Below, one piece after another: positions 42,873 to 55,188 of a stretch of DNA of 64,000 nt. The position numbers were made by a program, and so were the translations under genes. The notes under the pieces are model-generated. The model worked only from the letters and a program-made list of their open reading frames with translations. It was not told the origin of the DNA and did not search any database. Within the stretch, counting starts at the first letter, position 1; every line of letters starts with the position of its first letter. This DNA is from Rapana venosa (taxonomy: Eukaryota; Mollusca; Gastropoda; Neogastropoda; Muricidae): positions 10,896,427-10,960,426 of the forward strand of contig CM054140.1 of assembly GCA_028751875.1 (NCBI GenBank), read 5' to 3'.

Positions 42873-43330
42873 AGTGTATACTGTTCTGAGTCTGTGCCTT
42901 GTTTAGTACAATGACACTAGATATTTCAACGATATGGCAAATCAAATCATGTATAATTCTGCTAATGCAATAGTCCTGTCCTAGCTTGAACGCCTACAGA
43001 AAATCAAACAAACATGTGGGTCTAAAGGCGTAAATCAGGTCACTGTTGGCTTGGCTTGGCGCAGGCCAAACAAAAGCTTGACAATTATTGATGTAAGCAG
43101 ACTATCAAGGCTTACATTAAAATGTTGTTATACTTTAAAACATGTTTTGATATTGTCTTCAGCCAAGATTTTAGCACAACAACCTGCATGCACTCTTCCT
43201 TAAAGGAGAGAGAAGAAAATCCTCTGAAGTCGGGAGATGGCTGCCTATAATGGTGAGGTACTCGAAAACAGTGATACACCCAAACTTCTCATCCAGTGTG
43301 TAGTTAGTTACAGTCTCACAGTGATTCCCA
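42873..43330. other. Unassigned sequence
   Basis: No feature recognised. Confidence 0.4.
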
Positions 43331-43334
43331 GGTA

Positions 43335-43380
43335 GGATGAGTCAAAGTCAAAGTCAAAGTCAAACTTTTATTTTCAGATG
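43335..43380 (+). mobile_element. Retroposon terminus with (AAGTC)n
   Basis: GAGTCAAAGTCAAAGTCAAA then CTTTTATTTTCAGATGG. It ends exactly where SINE-B begins. Confidence 0.5.
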
Positions 43381-43690
43381 GGGGACGGGATAGCTCAGTG
43401 GTCGGAGCACTCGCTTTCCCCCAGCCAAGTTAAGCAGCGTCGAGCGTGGTTACCAGTTGGATGGGTGACCGTTTGCGCGCCTTGGCTTCAGTACAGTTCC
43501 CCCAGTTCACCCAGCTGTAAATGGGTACCTGTCCTCTTTAGGGTCAGGGAAGGTAAAGCAGCGAGGGAGAGGAGATGGGCGCCGCCCTCAATATGCTGGC
43601 TCTAGAGAAGTGAGGTCTCTGACGCCTCGCTCCCCTACGACCTTAAAGGTTATGGGACACCTTTACCTTTACCTTTACCTTACACTGAAT
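43381..43690 (+). mobile_element. SINE-B, best copy, with tRNA/5S composite head
   Basis: tRNA-like part at 43381-43422: GGGACGGGATAGCTCAGTGG and TCGGAGCACTCG, a good Pol III A-box region. 5S-like part at 43423-43475: CCAAGTTAAGCAGCGTCGAG, CGTGGTTACCAGTTGG and GGATGGGTGACCG. This matches the internal control region of animal 5S rRNA (box A, intermediate element, box C) in order and spacing. Body: CAGTACAGTTCCCCCAGTTC, ACCTGTCCTCTTTAGGGTCA, GGAGATGGGCGCCGCCCTCA. Tail: several TTTACC units at 43663-43682. No B box is evident, so the downstream promoter element seems to be supplied by the 5S part. Confidence 0.9.
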
Positions 43691-44155
43691 AAGCAGTGCA
43701 ATCGCTTTTTTTCATCAAGCCATCTATCTAAAGGGGGAAAAAGCGAGAAAAAAAGAAAATATATATGCAGACATAGAATTAGAAAAAAAACTAATCTATG
43801 GTAAACTATACAAATCAAACAAGAAAAAACAATAACATATGCATATATGGAATTAAAAACAAAAACAAAAACCTGAAAAATATTAAACCATACAGTTCAA
43901 ATAATTCAAAAATCTTGAAAATATATCCATCATAATACAAACAAACAAGCGTGAGTCAGAGTGCATGTTCTGGGGGACCCCCAGAGTGTAAAGATGGGGA
44001 ACGGCCATCAAGAACAACATGTCACTGTAAGCAAGGAGGAATATTCAGCAGGCATCCGAGGCTTCGTCTGCGCACATGGCTATACTAATATGAAACATGT
44101 GCTCATTCATTTTCTTGCAGATGTGGTGCAGGGTATATGGAATATTCAGCACGTA
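43691..44155. other. Unassigned AT-rich sequence with a repeated short motif
   Basis: TTTTTTCATCAAGCCATCTA at 43708 matches the motif at 14295. The rest is unassigned. Confidence 0.4.
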
Positions 44156-44157
44156 GC

Positions 44158-44215
44158 AGTGGATTGTAGTGGATTGGTTTGGATTGGATTATATTGGATT
44201 GCACTGGACTGGATT
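44158..44215. repeat. GGATT pentamer tract
   Basis: TGGATTGGATTATATTGGAT-type words as in 11870-12435. Confidence 0.8.
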
Positions 44216-44288
44216 ATAAAAGGTGCAGGTGTCCCATAACCTATAAGGTCGTAGGGCAGCGAGGCGTCAGAGACCTCACTTCTCTGGA
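44216..44288 (-). mobile_element. SINE-B 3' fragment
   Basis: AGGTGTCCCATAACCTATAA, GGTCGTAGGGCAGCGAGGCG and TCAGAGACCTCACTTCTCTG. Confidence 0.75.
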
Positions 44289-44294
44289 CTGGAT

Positions 44295-44738
44295 TATACA
44301 CCGTTTTAAAGTCACGGCAGATTTCTCTGCGTGAAATTCGGGCTGCTCTCCCCGAGGAGAGCGCGTAGCCACAAGTGTAACGCCACCCATTACTTTTTTT
44401 TCTTTTTCCTGTCTGCATGTGTATTAGTTTCCCTATCACAGGGGCCTTTTCAGCAGAATTTTGCCGGGTAAAAATCTTGTGGGGGGGGGGGGGGGGGGGG
44501 AAAACCCTTTTTACGAGCGCTAAATGCGTAGCAAGGGGGAACCCTTGGGTTTTATCTTCTGGGACGAAAGCTAGCTCCAAGCCCCCCCATCACGATGAAA
44601 GGGGAAAGAGGGGTGGGGGGGGGGGGGGGGGGGGGAAAATTTTTGGGGCACAAACGGGGAAAAAACCCACCACACACTCCAAACCCCGGACTTTTCGCTT
44701 TCCGGCAGGTGGTTTACCTCTTGACCATGAATTGTCAT
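44295..44738 (-). mobile_element. SINE-A whose head half is corrupted
   Basis: 44300-44460 is a clean SINE-A body (AAGTCACGGCAGATTTCTCT, GAAATTCGGGCTGCTCTCCC). From about 44468 the same element continues but with long G runs, inserted A and C runs and scattered changes. CGGACTTTTCGCTTTC at 44688 still marks the head. The sudden change within one element marks the start of the poor-quality block. Confidence 0.72.
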
Positions 44739-46429
44739 GACCCACAGTTTTGGGACCCCAAAGGACTTTGGGGGGGAAAAAAAAATTTCAGTTTTGACTT
44801 TTAACTCAAAGGTGAAAACAAAACACACAAAAAAACAAAACACACACACACCCCCACACAAAACCCCCCAAAAAAACCCCAAACAAACAAACAAAAAAAC
44901 CCAAAAATGCCCTTAGAACGGAACAAAATCTTTGGGAAAATTAAACCCCCAATAACCTCGGCTCCCCTCAAAATTAACGAAACGCCCAAGACACCCCCTC
45001 AGCCCAAAAGGATATTTTTTTTTTCCAACCCCCCCCCCCCCCTTCCACCCCCCCCCCGCCCCCACCCCCCAAACCCCCCCAACCCCCCCCCCCCCCCCCC
45101 CCCCCAACCCCCCACCCATCACCCCCCCCCCCCCCCCCCCCCCTTTTTTGTTTACAATCAAAAACCAACCCTGAAAATTTAAGGGGTATGGGGGGTCACC
45201 CCTATTGAAGTATAAAGGGGTGGGTTTTCCAAAAAAGCAGAAAGCGCCCCCCTACTTTTAAAGTTTGGGGCCCATTTTTCTGTCAGTGATTCCCCCCCAA
45301 AGCACTCTCTGCAATGCATGCCCCCTTCTCTTCTGGTAGTGGGAATTGTTTCTTCACGGGTGTTTTTTGTTGTTTTTTTTGTTTTTAAATTTATTTCGCT
45401 ACAGCGGGCAACATACCTGCGTAACCCTAGGGCAAGTTAGGGTTTTTTTGTTTTTTTTTTAAAATTTGTTGTGGGGTTTTTTTTTTTTTTTTTTTTTTTT
45501 GGGATTAGGGGGGGGGGGGGGGGTTTGTTTTGTTTTGGTCTTTGTTTATTCATGGGGGTGAGGAGGTACCAGTTATATGTTATGAAACAATCGATTTTTT
45601 TCTTTTTTTTTTAATTTTTAATTTTTTTATTTCAAGGATAATAAAATTTGCCCCTCGGGTTTTTTTACACCCCAACCCCCGTATCTTGCAGTTTTGTAAG
45701 GGGACAAAACAGAAAAAAACGGGACGTTAGACAGACAGAAAGAACAGAGAGAGTAAAACGAACGGTTTTTTTTTCAAGAAGGTAAACATTTGTTTGGGGT
45801 TTTTGTTTTTTTTACACTGGGCCCTCATTTGAAAAAAAAGAGGGAAATAAAAAAAAGAGAAAAAAAAAAAAAAGAAAAGAAAAAAAAAGAAAAAAAGAAT
45901 GATGAATGAATAAAATAAAACAAAATAATGAATGATAACATCTAGCCCTATGAGAGGGGGGGGGGGGAAAAGAGGAGCGAGAGAGAAGAGGGAGAGAGAG
46001 GGGAATGAGAGGGAGATGGAATAAAGAGAGATGAAAAAGGGGGGGGAGGGAGGGACAGGGGCAGACAAAAAAGACAGACAGAAGCAGACAGACCATAGTA
46101 TTGCCCTACTTAGTAACGTAAACCTGTTGATTACAAATCTCCCTTTGTAAGTTTCCTCTTCGCTCTTGGAAAGGGGGGAAATAGGACTAGGAGGGACCCA
46201 GAGTTGTTTTGGGTTTTGGTTTGTGTATTTGGGTTTGGGGGGGCTGGCTGGTTGGCGGGTTTTGGGGGTTTTTAAAAAGTAAGAAAAAACACTTGTTTTT
46301 AAATTTACCCCGGGGTTTACTTTTGGCGCGGGCTGAAAAAAAAATAAAGAATGAAAGGTGTTTAAAAGGCCCCTTTTTTTGAAGAGAAGGGGATCAAAAA
46401 CCCTCTTTTTTGATACTGTGTTTTTTTAA

Positions 46430-46800
46430 AAGACTGTTTCTTTTTCTCCCATCTCCTCTCTCTCTATTTTCTCCCCCTCTCTCCTCTCTCCCCCTTTTTT
46501 CTCTCCTCCCCTCTCTTTTTTCTCTCCGCTCTCTCTTTTTCCGACTTTTTCCTCTCCCCTCTCCGGCCCTTTTCTCTCTTCCCCCTTTTCTCTCTCTTTT
46601 CTCTCTCCCCTCTCTCTCTCTCTTCTCCCCTCTCTCTCCCCCAAACCCCAAAAAAACACACACACGGGAGAAAGAGAGATTCCCCGGAAAGAGAGAAAGA
46701 GAGAGAAAAAAGGTCGGAGAGGGGGGTGGAAAAGAAAGGGAGAGAAAGAGAGAGAGCCGGAGAGAAAGAGAAAGAGAGAGAGTCGGAGAAAGAAAGGAAA
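46430..46800. repeat. (CT)n-like then (GA)n-like tracts, degraded
   Basis: Pyrimidine tract to about 46630, purine tract from 46664. They are loosely inverted to each other and could pair. Confidence 0.7.
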
Positions 46801-47464
46801 AGAGCAATGCAATGAACAATGAAAAAAATTTTATTCCCATTTAGAAATAAAAGCTTTATAGCGCTGGGGCGGGGGTATCAAAGATATCGAAGAGAGAGGA
46901 ACACAAGAGGGGGAAAACAGGGGAGAGGGGGGAGGAGAGGGGGGGGAGGGAGAGAGGAGGGGGAGGGAAAGAGGGAGAGGAGAAGGTACGTTTTTTCAAA
47001 ATTATTTTGTTTTTTTTTTAAAAAACCAAATTTCTTCGATTTTCTACGCGAGATTAAATTACCCCCATTTTCTTCAGAATAAAAATTCCCTGCTTTTTAC
47101 ACAAAAAACAAAAAAATCGGGAAAATGAAAAAAGACAACCCCGATTTTTTTTACAGTGGCTTTTTTTTCTTTCCCTTTGGGCCTAGAGGGGACCCTTAGG
47201 TTTCCTTGCTGACAGGTTATTTTTACCCGTTTGTCCACCTTTAAAGGTGGGCCGCATTCCGACTTTTTAAATGATGTCAAAAACCCCAACACCCTGGGAA
47301 CCCCCGTGTTTTGTTGTTGTTTTGTTGTTTTTTTTTGGGCAATTTTTGGTCACCGTTCTTCCCTCACACTATAAGTCTACTTTTCTAAAAAGGGTTTTTT
47401 TTAAGGGGTTTGCGCAAGCTGTTTTTGGTTTTTTAATTTTTTTAGGGACTTTTGGTTTTAGTCC

Positions 47465-48160
47465 ACCCCGAAGGGACTTCTTCTTTTTTTCCCTTTCTTC
47501 TATTTTTTTCCCTATTTCTTCTTTTCCCTTTTTCTTCTTCTTCCTCTCTTTTCTTCTTCTTCGAAAAATTCTTTCGACTTCTTTCCTTGCATTTTTCTTT
47601 TCCTCTCTTTTCTTTTTCCTTTTTTTTCTTTTTTTTATTCTTCTTATTCTTTTTTCTTCTTCTTCGCATTCTTCCCCCCTTTTTCCCTTCTTTTTCCCCG
47701 CTTTCCCTTTCTTTCGCTTTCCCCTTCGCTTTTCTTCTTCTTAAGCAACCAACTTCTTCGATTTTTTCTTCTTCTTCTTCTTCCCTCGCATTCTTTTTCC
47801 CTTTCTAAGCTTTAGACCCCCCAACTTTTGTTTTTTTGTCATATAAACGAAAATGCGTTTTGCATTTGCCGAAATCCCCTGAAAATTTAAAACCCCAGCG
47901 CTTTCCGTTTTCCCTGGCTTTTGGGAGAGCATTGTTATTTTTTAAGTCTTTTTTGGGGGGGGGAAAAAAAGGCAGGGAAGGGGACAAGGGGGCAGAAAAC
48001 GCAAGGAGTGGGGACGGGGAAAAAAAGGAACAGAACAGAAACGAAGAGAGGGAGAAAAAGGGAAGGAAAAATTTTACAGAAAGGGGGGAACGGGTTTTCC
48101 CGACGGGGCCCCCCGGGCAACTCCACTGGGGAACCCAAACTTTTTTCGGGGGGGGGGAAT
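47465..48160 (-). mobile_element. Degraded (CTT)n array plus family D element
   Basis: CTT-rich sequence at 47470-47785, then ACGAAAATGCGTTTTGCATT, GAAAAAAAGGCAGGGAAGGG and GGAACAGAACAGAAACGAAG. This parallels 36980-37645, but with many homopolymer changes. Confidence 0.6.
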
Positions 48161-49584
48161 TTAGATGTAGTTAGAATTTTTTTCTGACAAAGCGCTTTTA
48201 AACCAGAGCACCTACCCCTTTCCTTTCTTTCCAAATCCCCCCCTCCCCCCCCCCCCCCCCTCCCCACCCTAAATCCTTCCCTTTTTCCCTCCCTTTCCCC
48301 CCCTCCCTCCCTTTCCGTCCCCAAAAGCGGGTTTGTCTCCATGCACCCTAAATGACGTGCAGTTTTTTCCCCTTTCCTCTGCTCTTTGCTGTTTAAAAGG
48401 GATATAATGGTAAAAAAGGTTTTTCCAGTGGCAGGGTTGTTTTTTTTTTTTTGTTTTTGTGGGGTTTGGGGGGTTGGGGTTTTTTTGTGTTGGGGTTGTT
48501 GTTTTTTTAAATTTTTTATGTTTCCCCGTAATCAAAAATTTTTTTTGGGTTGGGTTTTTTTTTTTGGGCAGTTGGGGGGGAGGGGGGGGGGGGGGGGCAG
48601 GGAGAGAGAGAGTTTGGTTTTGTTGGGGATTTTTTGGGGGTTTTTTTTTTATTTTTTTTTTTTTGGGGGGGGGGGTGTTTTTTTTTTGTTTTTTTGTTTG
48701 GGGGGAATTTGGTTTTTTGGTTTTTTATTTTTTTTTGTGTTTTTTTTTCCATGTGTTTCGGGTTGATGAGGGGGGGGGATGGATGTGAAACAGACAGACA
48801 ACGAGACAGAGAGGGGGCAAAAAAAGAGAACGGGGGGTGGAAAAGGGGGGTTACAGGGGAGGGAGGAAGGGGGGGGTGGAGGGAAGGAAACCCCGATGTT
48901 TGTTTATCGAATTTTTTTTGGGGTAGTTAGGGGGGGGGGGGGGGGCAGTGAAGAAGAACGACCCGTGACCCAAACAAAAAGGGAACACCAGCCTTTGGTT
49001 TTGAAAAGTTGCTGGTTTATGGAGGACACAGTTTCAAAAACTCCGCTCAGGTGTCCTTTTCCCTTCGATGTTTTTTGGTTTTTTTGTTGTTGTTTTGTTT
49101 TGGGGTGGGTTTTTGTTGTGGGTTTGTTTGGGGGTTGTTGTTTTTGGGGGGTTTTTTTTTTTTGGGGGGGGGTTGGGGGGGGGGGGTGGTTGGGGGAGGG
49201 GGGGGGGGGGGGGTTTTGCCACGGGGTTTTTCACTTGTACTGACTCTTTTCCCTCAGGGAAAAAACCCTTTCCCGGAAAACTTTGGGGTGTGTGTTGGGA
49301 AACTAAAATTTTTAATGTTTCTAAAAAATAAAATCAATTTATAGCTTTTTTTTCGTTTTGGGGGTTTTAGATGATGAGTCCTAATTTTTTTCGCCTTTTT
49401 CAAATTTTTTATAAGTTTTTTTCCCCCTTTAATGGAGGATTAAAGTATTTTTGACTTGATTAAAATAAAAACTAAAAGTAAAAAGCCCTAACCCAAAAAA
49501 AATTAATGTTTTTTTTAAACCCCAGGTCAATTACTTTTGGGTTTTTCTCCCCATGTTGCACAAAAAGGGGGTGCTTCCTTGCCC

Positions 49585-49862
49585 CTTTTACCTTTAGATA
49601 AAGGGAGGTTCCCCTAACCAAAGTGGTGTAAGGGGGCGAGGGGTCAGAGACCCAAGCTTTTCAGGGCCCGCATCTTTTGGGGGGGCGCCCATTCCCTCCC
49701 TCGCCCGCTTTAAACCCTTTCCCCTGCCCCAAAAAGGGGAGGGGACCCCTTTACAACGGGTGAATGGGGAACTGTGTGGGAAACCAAGGCGCGCAAAAAA
49801 GGTCACCCATCCAAACGGTTGCCCCCGCTCGACGTGCCTTTGTTTTTAGTTAAATTTCCCCT
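49585..49862 (-). mobile_element. SINE-B, corrupted
   Basis: GGTGTAAGGGGGCGAGGGGT, AACCAAGGCGCGCAAAAAAG and GTCACCCATCCAAACGGTTG, the last being the 5S-like part. Homopolymers are expanded throughout. Confidence 0.68.
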
Positions 49863-50409
49863 TTTTTAAAAATTCAGTTTAAAACTTTTTTTGCAAAATT
49901 GTGCCACACAACTGGGGTTGGGTTTGAAATTTTTAGTGCGGTTGTTTCGCTTTATTTGGGGGGGGGGGGGGGGGGGGGGGAGGGGATGTTTTTTTTTTGT
50001 TTTTTTTTTTGTTTGCTTGGTTGGGTGGGGTTTTTTGTTGTTGTTTGTTTTTGGGTTTTTTTTGGTTTTTGGGTTTTTGTTGTTTTTTTTTTTTGTGTGT
50101 GTTTTTTTTTTTGTTTTTTTGTTTTTTGTTTGTGGGTGTGGTTTTTTGGGGTTTTTTTGGTTTTTTTTGGGTTTTTGGTTGGGTTTTGGGGGGTTTTTTG
50201 GGTTTTTTTTTGTGTTTTTGGGGGTTTTTGTTTTTTTTTTGGGGGGCTTGGGGGGGATTGGGGGGGGGTTCCGTTTTCCCCGGGGGAAAAGGGGTCCCAG
50301 GTTCCGCCAAAAGCTGAACTTGATGTATGCCACCCCCCCCCCCTTACCCACCTTTTAAGGGGAGCCCCTTACACTTAGGATGATGGGGTTTTAAAAAAAA
50401 CCCCAAAAC

Positions 50410-50738
50410 CCGTGGCGACGCGGTTTTGTCCCAAATTTTAATCCTCCCTTCCCACCCGGGTGCGGGCACTATGGCCCACCTCTCTAAAAGGGAACGGATT
50501 TTTTAACCGGTTTTTGTGTGTGTGGGAAAAATTTTTCTACATGCGTTCGACAAAGATCTCAGTTCTATAGTCCATCCAAAGGGCTTTCAGGAAAAGTGGA
50601 GTCGGTAAATGATGTTTAAATCCAAAAAGGGAAAAAAAATTCCCCCAAACGGGGGTCCCCGCGGTGGCTTTGAACCCGGGGCCCTCAATAGGGAATACAA
50701 ATTCTAACCACTAGGCTATCCTGTCTCCCCCCCCCCCC
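50410..50738 (-). mobile_element. SINE-C with tRNA-like head, corrupted
   Basis: GATCTCAGTTCTATAGTCCA and GGAAAAGTGGAGTCGGTAAA carry the shared block. GGCTTTGAACCCGGGGCCCT and TCTAACCACTAGGCTATCCT are the head complement (B and A boxes). Confidence 0.65.
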
Positions 50739-51499
50739 CCCCCCCCCCCGTGCCAGCCCCCCCACCCACCACCCCAAACCCCAACCCCCCCCAAACCCCC
50801 TATTTCAGGGGGGGGGGGGTTTTTTTTTTTTTTCCCCTTTTTTTTTTAAAAGGGGGGAACCAAAACCAAAACCCAAATTTAAACCCCAACGAACTTTAAA
50901 AAGGGGGGTTTTCCCCTAGAAAAAAACCAAACCAAAGGGGGGGGGGGGGGGGGGTTTTAAACCCACAAAACCCCCCCTTTTTGGAAAACCCTTTTTTAGG
51001 GGGGCCCACCTTTTTTAAAAACCCCCAAAAAGAAATCCACCTTTACCCCCCCCCGACCCCCCTTTTCCAAAAGGGGGGTTTTTTTGGTGATTTTTGGGGG
51101 GGGGGGGGGGGGGGGGGGGGTGTATTTTTTTAAAAAGGGGGAAAGGGGCAAAAAACCAAAAAATTTTAAACTTTTTTTTTTATTTTTTGCCTGAAAAGGT
51201 TTTGGTGTTTTGGGGGGTTTTGGGGGTTTTTTTTTAGGGGGGGGGGGGGTTTGGATGATTATTTTGCTAAATTGAACCTTTGGGGGAACCCTCCACCCCC
51301 AAATTTGCAAGAAAATGGGGAAAAACCGTTTACGAAAAAAAGAAAAAACCCTTTTTTAAAAGGGAAATTTTAAGGGGTTGGGGGGGGGGGGTGGGGGGGC
51401 AAGGGGGGGGGTTTTAAAAGGGGAAAAAGGGGAAAAAAAAAACGGTTTTTTTCATTTTTCAAAGTGGAGGCGGGTTTGGAGGGTGGGCCCGGTGGGTTT

Positions 51500-51850
51500 T
51501 GTTTAGGAAAAAGTGAAGAAAAAGGCTTAATCCCGAGCCGGAAAAGTGGGAAAAAAACGGCTGTTTCAGGGGCGAAAAGTGGAAGAAAAGGCTGTTCGTA
51601 GCGAAAAAATGGAAGAAAACGGCTGTTTTTCAGGCAAAAAATGGAAAAAACGGCTGTTCAGAAGCGAAAAGTGGAAGAAAAAAAGGCTGTTTCAAATTTG
51701 GAAAAGTTGGGAAAAAAACGGCGGGTTTCAGTAGCGAAAAAATGGAAGAAAAAGGCGTTTCAGTTTGCGAAAAGTGGAAGGAAAAAAGGGTGTTACAGTA
51801 GCGAAAAGTGGAAGAAAACGGGGTTACAGTAGCGAAAAAGAAAACGGGGC
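51500..51850. repeat. Minisatellite of about 33-38 bp
   Basis: GTGGAAGAAAACGGCTGTTT, then CAGTAGCGAAAA, recurs about nine times with A and G run variation. Confidence 0.75.
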
Positions 51851-52199
51851 CCTTTTTTTTGGGGGGGGGTGGAAGGGAAAAGGGGGGGTTTCAAGGGCGA
51901 AAATAAGAAAATTTACCAAAAATGGTAATTTAAATAAAACGGGTTTTTTTTCAAAATTTTCGAAAAAGTTTTTAAAAAAAAATTTTTGGGGTTTACCCTT
52001 AAAAACAAAGGGGGAAAAAACGGTGAAATACCGAAAATAAAAAACCCCAATTTACAATTAAACGAAAAAATTAAACCTTGGGGCCCGTGGGTGTTTTTTT
52101 TTGCCTGTTGTTTGGTTTGTTTTTTTTTGTTTCCCCTTTTTCTCGGGTTGTTGGTTGTTTGGGTTTCCTTTGTTTTTTGGGGTGTTTTTGGTCCTTTTC

Positions 52200-53130
52200 C
52201 TGGTTTTTTTTGTTTTTTGTGTGTGGTGTGTGTGTGTGTTGTGTGTGTGTGGGTGTGTTTTTTGTGTGTTGTGTTGGTTGTGTTTTGTGTGTGTTGTGTT
52301 TTGTGGGGGTGGGTGTGTGGGGTGTGGGGTGGGTGTTGTTTTCCTGTGGTGTGTTGTTTTGTGGGGGGTGTGTGTGGTGTGTGTTTGGGGGGGGGCGGGG
52401 GGGTGGGGGGGGGGGGGGGGTAGGGTTTTTGTCAGGTGTTTGTTGTTGTGGTTGTGGGGTGTGTGGGGTGTGGTGTGTGTGTAGTGTTTTGTGTGTGTGT
52501 GTGTGTTTTTGTGTGTGTGTGTTGGGGTGTGTGTGTGTGGGGGAGGGGGGAGGGTAGGGGGTTTTCAGGGTGTGTTTTGTTTGTTCAGTGTGGGTGTTAC
52601 AGAACAAATTTTAAAAAGAAAAATGATGGGAGCCCGGGGGGGGGGGTGTGTGTGTGTGTAGGGGGGGGGGGGGGGGGGGGGGGGGGGGTGGGGGGGGGGT
52701 TTTTCAAGGGGGTGTGTACGGGGTTTCAGAAAATAAATGTGAAAAAGAAAAAATGATGGAGCCCCCCGGGGTGTGTGTGTGTGTTTGTGTGGTGTGTGTG
52801 TGTGTGTGTGGGGTTTTGTGTGGGGTTGTGTTGTGTGTGTGTGTGTGTTTTGTGGTGTTTGGGGGGGGGGGGGGGGTGGGGTTTTGGTTTTGTGTGTGTG
52901 TGTGTGTTTGCGTTTTTTTGGTTACGTTTTGGGGAAAAAATTTTGGGAGTGTGTGTGTTTTGGTTTTGATGGGGTGGGTTTTGTGTGTTTGTGTGTTGTG
53001 TGTGTTGTGTGTGTTTTCTTGTGTGTTTTTTTGTGGGGGTGGGATGTGTGTGTGGTGTGTTGTGTGTGGAGGGGGGGGTAATAGGTGTTGTCAAGGGGGG
53101 TGTGTGTGTTTTTTGTGTGTGTTTTTGGTG
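52200..53130. repeat. Irregular GT/GGGT-rich sequence
   Basis: GT with variable T and G runs. AAAGAAAAAATGATGGAGCC recurs near 52616 and 52743, followed by a similar GTGTGT block, so a segment of about 130 bases is duplicated. Confidence 0.75.
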
Positions 53131-53139
53131 GTTTTGGGT

Positions 53140-53140
53140 G

Positions 53141-53232
<92 letters not shown>

Positions 53233-53390
53233 TGTGTGTGACGTCTGTTCATTTTAAGTGTGTAAGACGGAGTGTGTGTGTGTTGTGTGAGCGCGCGGCG
53301 CGGGGGTGTGTGTGTGTGTTTTTGGGGTTAGGGGTTGCCTGTGTGTGTGTGTGTTGTGTGTGTGTGTGTGTGTGTGGGTGTGTGTGTGTG

Positions 53391-53435
<45 letters not shown>
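53140..53435. repeat. (GT)n microsatellite
   Basis: Two long GT arrays separated by CGTCTGTTCATTTTAAGTGT and a GCGC-rich spacer. Confidence 0.95.
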
Positions 53436-53437
<2 letters not shown>

Positions 53438-53519
53438 TTGAAAGGGGGTTGTCATTTTACACATGCTGTGTTATATGATGAAGTTGGTTTTTTTTGGGGC
53501 AACCAGTTCTTATCTCTCT

Positions 53520-53559
53520 ATCTCTCGTCTTTCCCCTCCCCCCCCCCCTTCTTCTCTTT

Positions 53560-53592
<33 letters not shown>

Positions 53593-53615
53593 TCTTTCTC
53601 TCTCTCTCTCTCTGC
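53520..53615. repeat. (CT)n tract
   Basis: CT with CCCC and TTC interruptions. Confidence 0.9.
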
Positions 53616-53649
53616 TTATTGATGTCCATATTCTTATAGACTGGTTTTA

Positions 53650-53683
53650 TATGATAGATGATAGATAGATAGTGATAGAGATT

Positions 53684-53725
<42 letters not shown>

Positions 53726-53765
53726 ATAGTAGATGGATAGATGGATGGATGGATGGATGGTTATG

Positions 53766-53848
<83 letters not shown>

Positions 53849-53850
53849 GC
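53650..53850. repeat. (GATA)n and (GGAT)n array
   Basis: GATA tetranucleotides with a GGAT block near 53733-53760. Confidence 0.96.
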
Positions 53851-53899
53851 TTAGAAGGACATATGGTAAGACTCGGCTTGGCCTAAAATCTGTATCTTT

Positions 53900-54240
53900 G
53901 CGTATTAAGAATCATCTATTCACTCCCTCATTAAATCGGTCTTATTCTCCCTCTCTCTGTCTATGTGTCTCTGTCTTCTCTCTGTGTCTCTCTTCTTCTT
54001 ATTCGGGAATGTAGGGGTTTGGGAGGGGGGGGTTTGGGGGAGGGGGGGGCTAAATATTGGGGGTTTTGTGTCCATTCCCCTTTCCCCTGTCTCTTGTGAA
54101 GGGGTTTTGAATGCCATTGTCATTGTCTTTTCATTCTTTTCTTCTTCTCTCTTCTCTCTCCTCTCTCTCTTCTTCTCTTCTCTCTCTCTCTCTCTCTCGC
54201 TTTTTCTCGCTCTCTCGTCTCTCCCACCACACCACACACA
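53900..54240. other. CT-rich patches in unassigned sequence
   Basis: CTCTCTGTCT at 53952, G runs at 54020-54050 and CT tracts at 54140-54225. No gene is seen. Confidence 0.5.
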
Positions 54241-54294
54241 CTAAAATTTTTATCAAAAATTTTATCTAAAATACTTTTGTGAATAGAGAGATCT

Positions 54295-55058
54295 AAAAAA
54301 AGAACACACAAAAAACCCACACACACACCCCACACACAAAACCCCACAACACACACAACACACAAACCACACACAAAACACACCAACAGTACACCACTAC
54401 TACTATACTCTCTACTATCTCTATTCTGTGCGCTGTTGCTGTGTGGGGTGTGTGCTGCTTGCTGCTGCTGAGTATTATATACTACTACTTTTGACTATAC
54501 TATACTACTACTACTGCTTACTGTACTGCTACTCCTTTTTTCTTTTCTCTTTTCTTTTTCTATCTATCTCTACTACCACTACACAAACATATTACACACA
54601 AACACAACACACTACATACCACACCACTCATCACTCACCGCTCCTCACTCACTCACTCTCTTCACCAACACACACACAACACACCACAAACTCACACACT
54701 CACACATCACTCATGACATCACTACACACTCACCACTCACACCCCACACACACAACCACACACAACAACCACCCCACACTCACCACACTCACTCACTCAC
54801 CGTCTTTCCTAAACAAGCACGCGGCGCAACGCCCACCACACACTCACAACTCACTCGCACACTCACGCACACACCTATCACACACACACACACAACCACA
54901 CACCCCCACCACAAAACCACACACAAAAAACTCATCACACCTCATCACTTTTACTACTCCTCATATTATCATACAATTTAACCACTCATCATCACTCATC
55001 ACAACATCTCCACCCCTCACTTTCACTCACTCACTATTACTCCCCCACTCACTCACAC

Positions 55059-55097
<39 letters not shown>

Positions 55098-55153
55098 TCA
55101 CACACTCACTCACTCACTTATCACTCACTCACTCACACACTCACTCACTCAGT

Positions 55154-55188
<35 letters not shown>

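Larger units (their letters stand above)
44468..53130. other. Block of homopolymer-rich, probably low-quality sequence
   Basis: G, T, C and A runs of 8-25 bases occur every few tens of bases, in ordinary and repeat sequence alike. Known repeats inside the block (44468-44738, 47780-48150, 49585-49860, 50410-50735) have expanded homopolymers compared with copies elsewhere. Open frames here are Phe/Gly/Val, Lys/Pro or similar low-complexity products. I call no genes and advise caution with every base. Confidence 0.75.

Noticed and set aside
43423..43475. Possible 5S rRNA gene
   Set aside because: Only the internal control region is 5S-like; both ends of a 5S gene are missing and the segment is part of the repeated SINE-B.
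47935..49806. Several Phe/Gly- or Pro-rich frames
   Set aside because: They lie in the homopolymer-rich block and come from G, T and C runs that are probably sequence errors.
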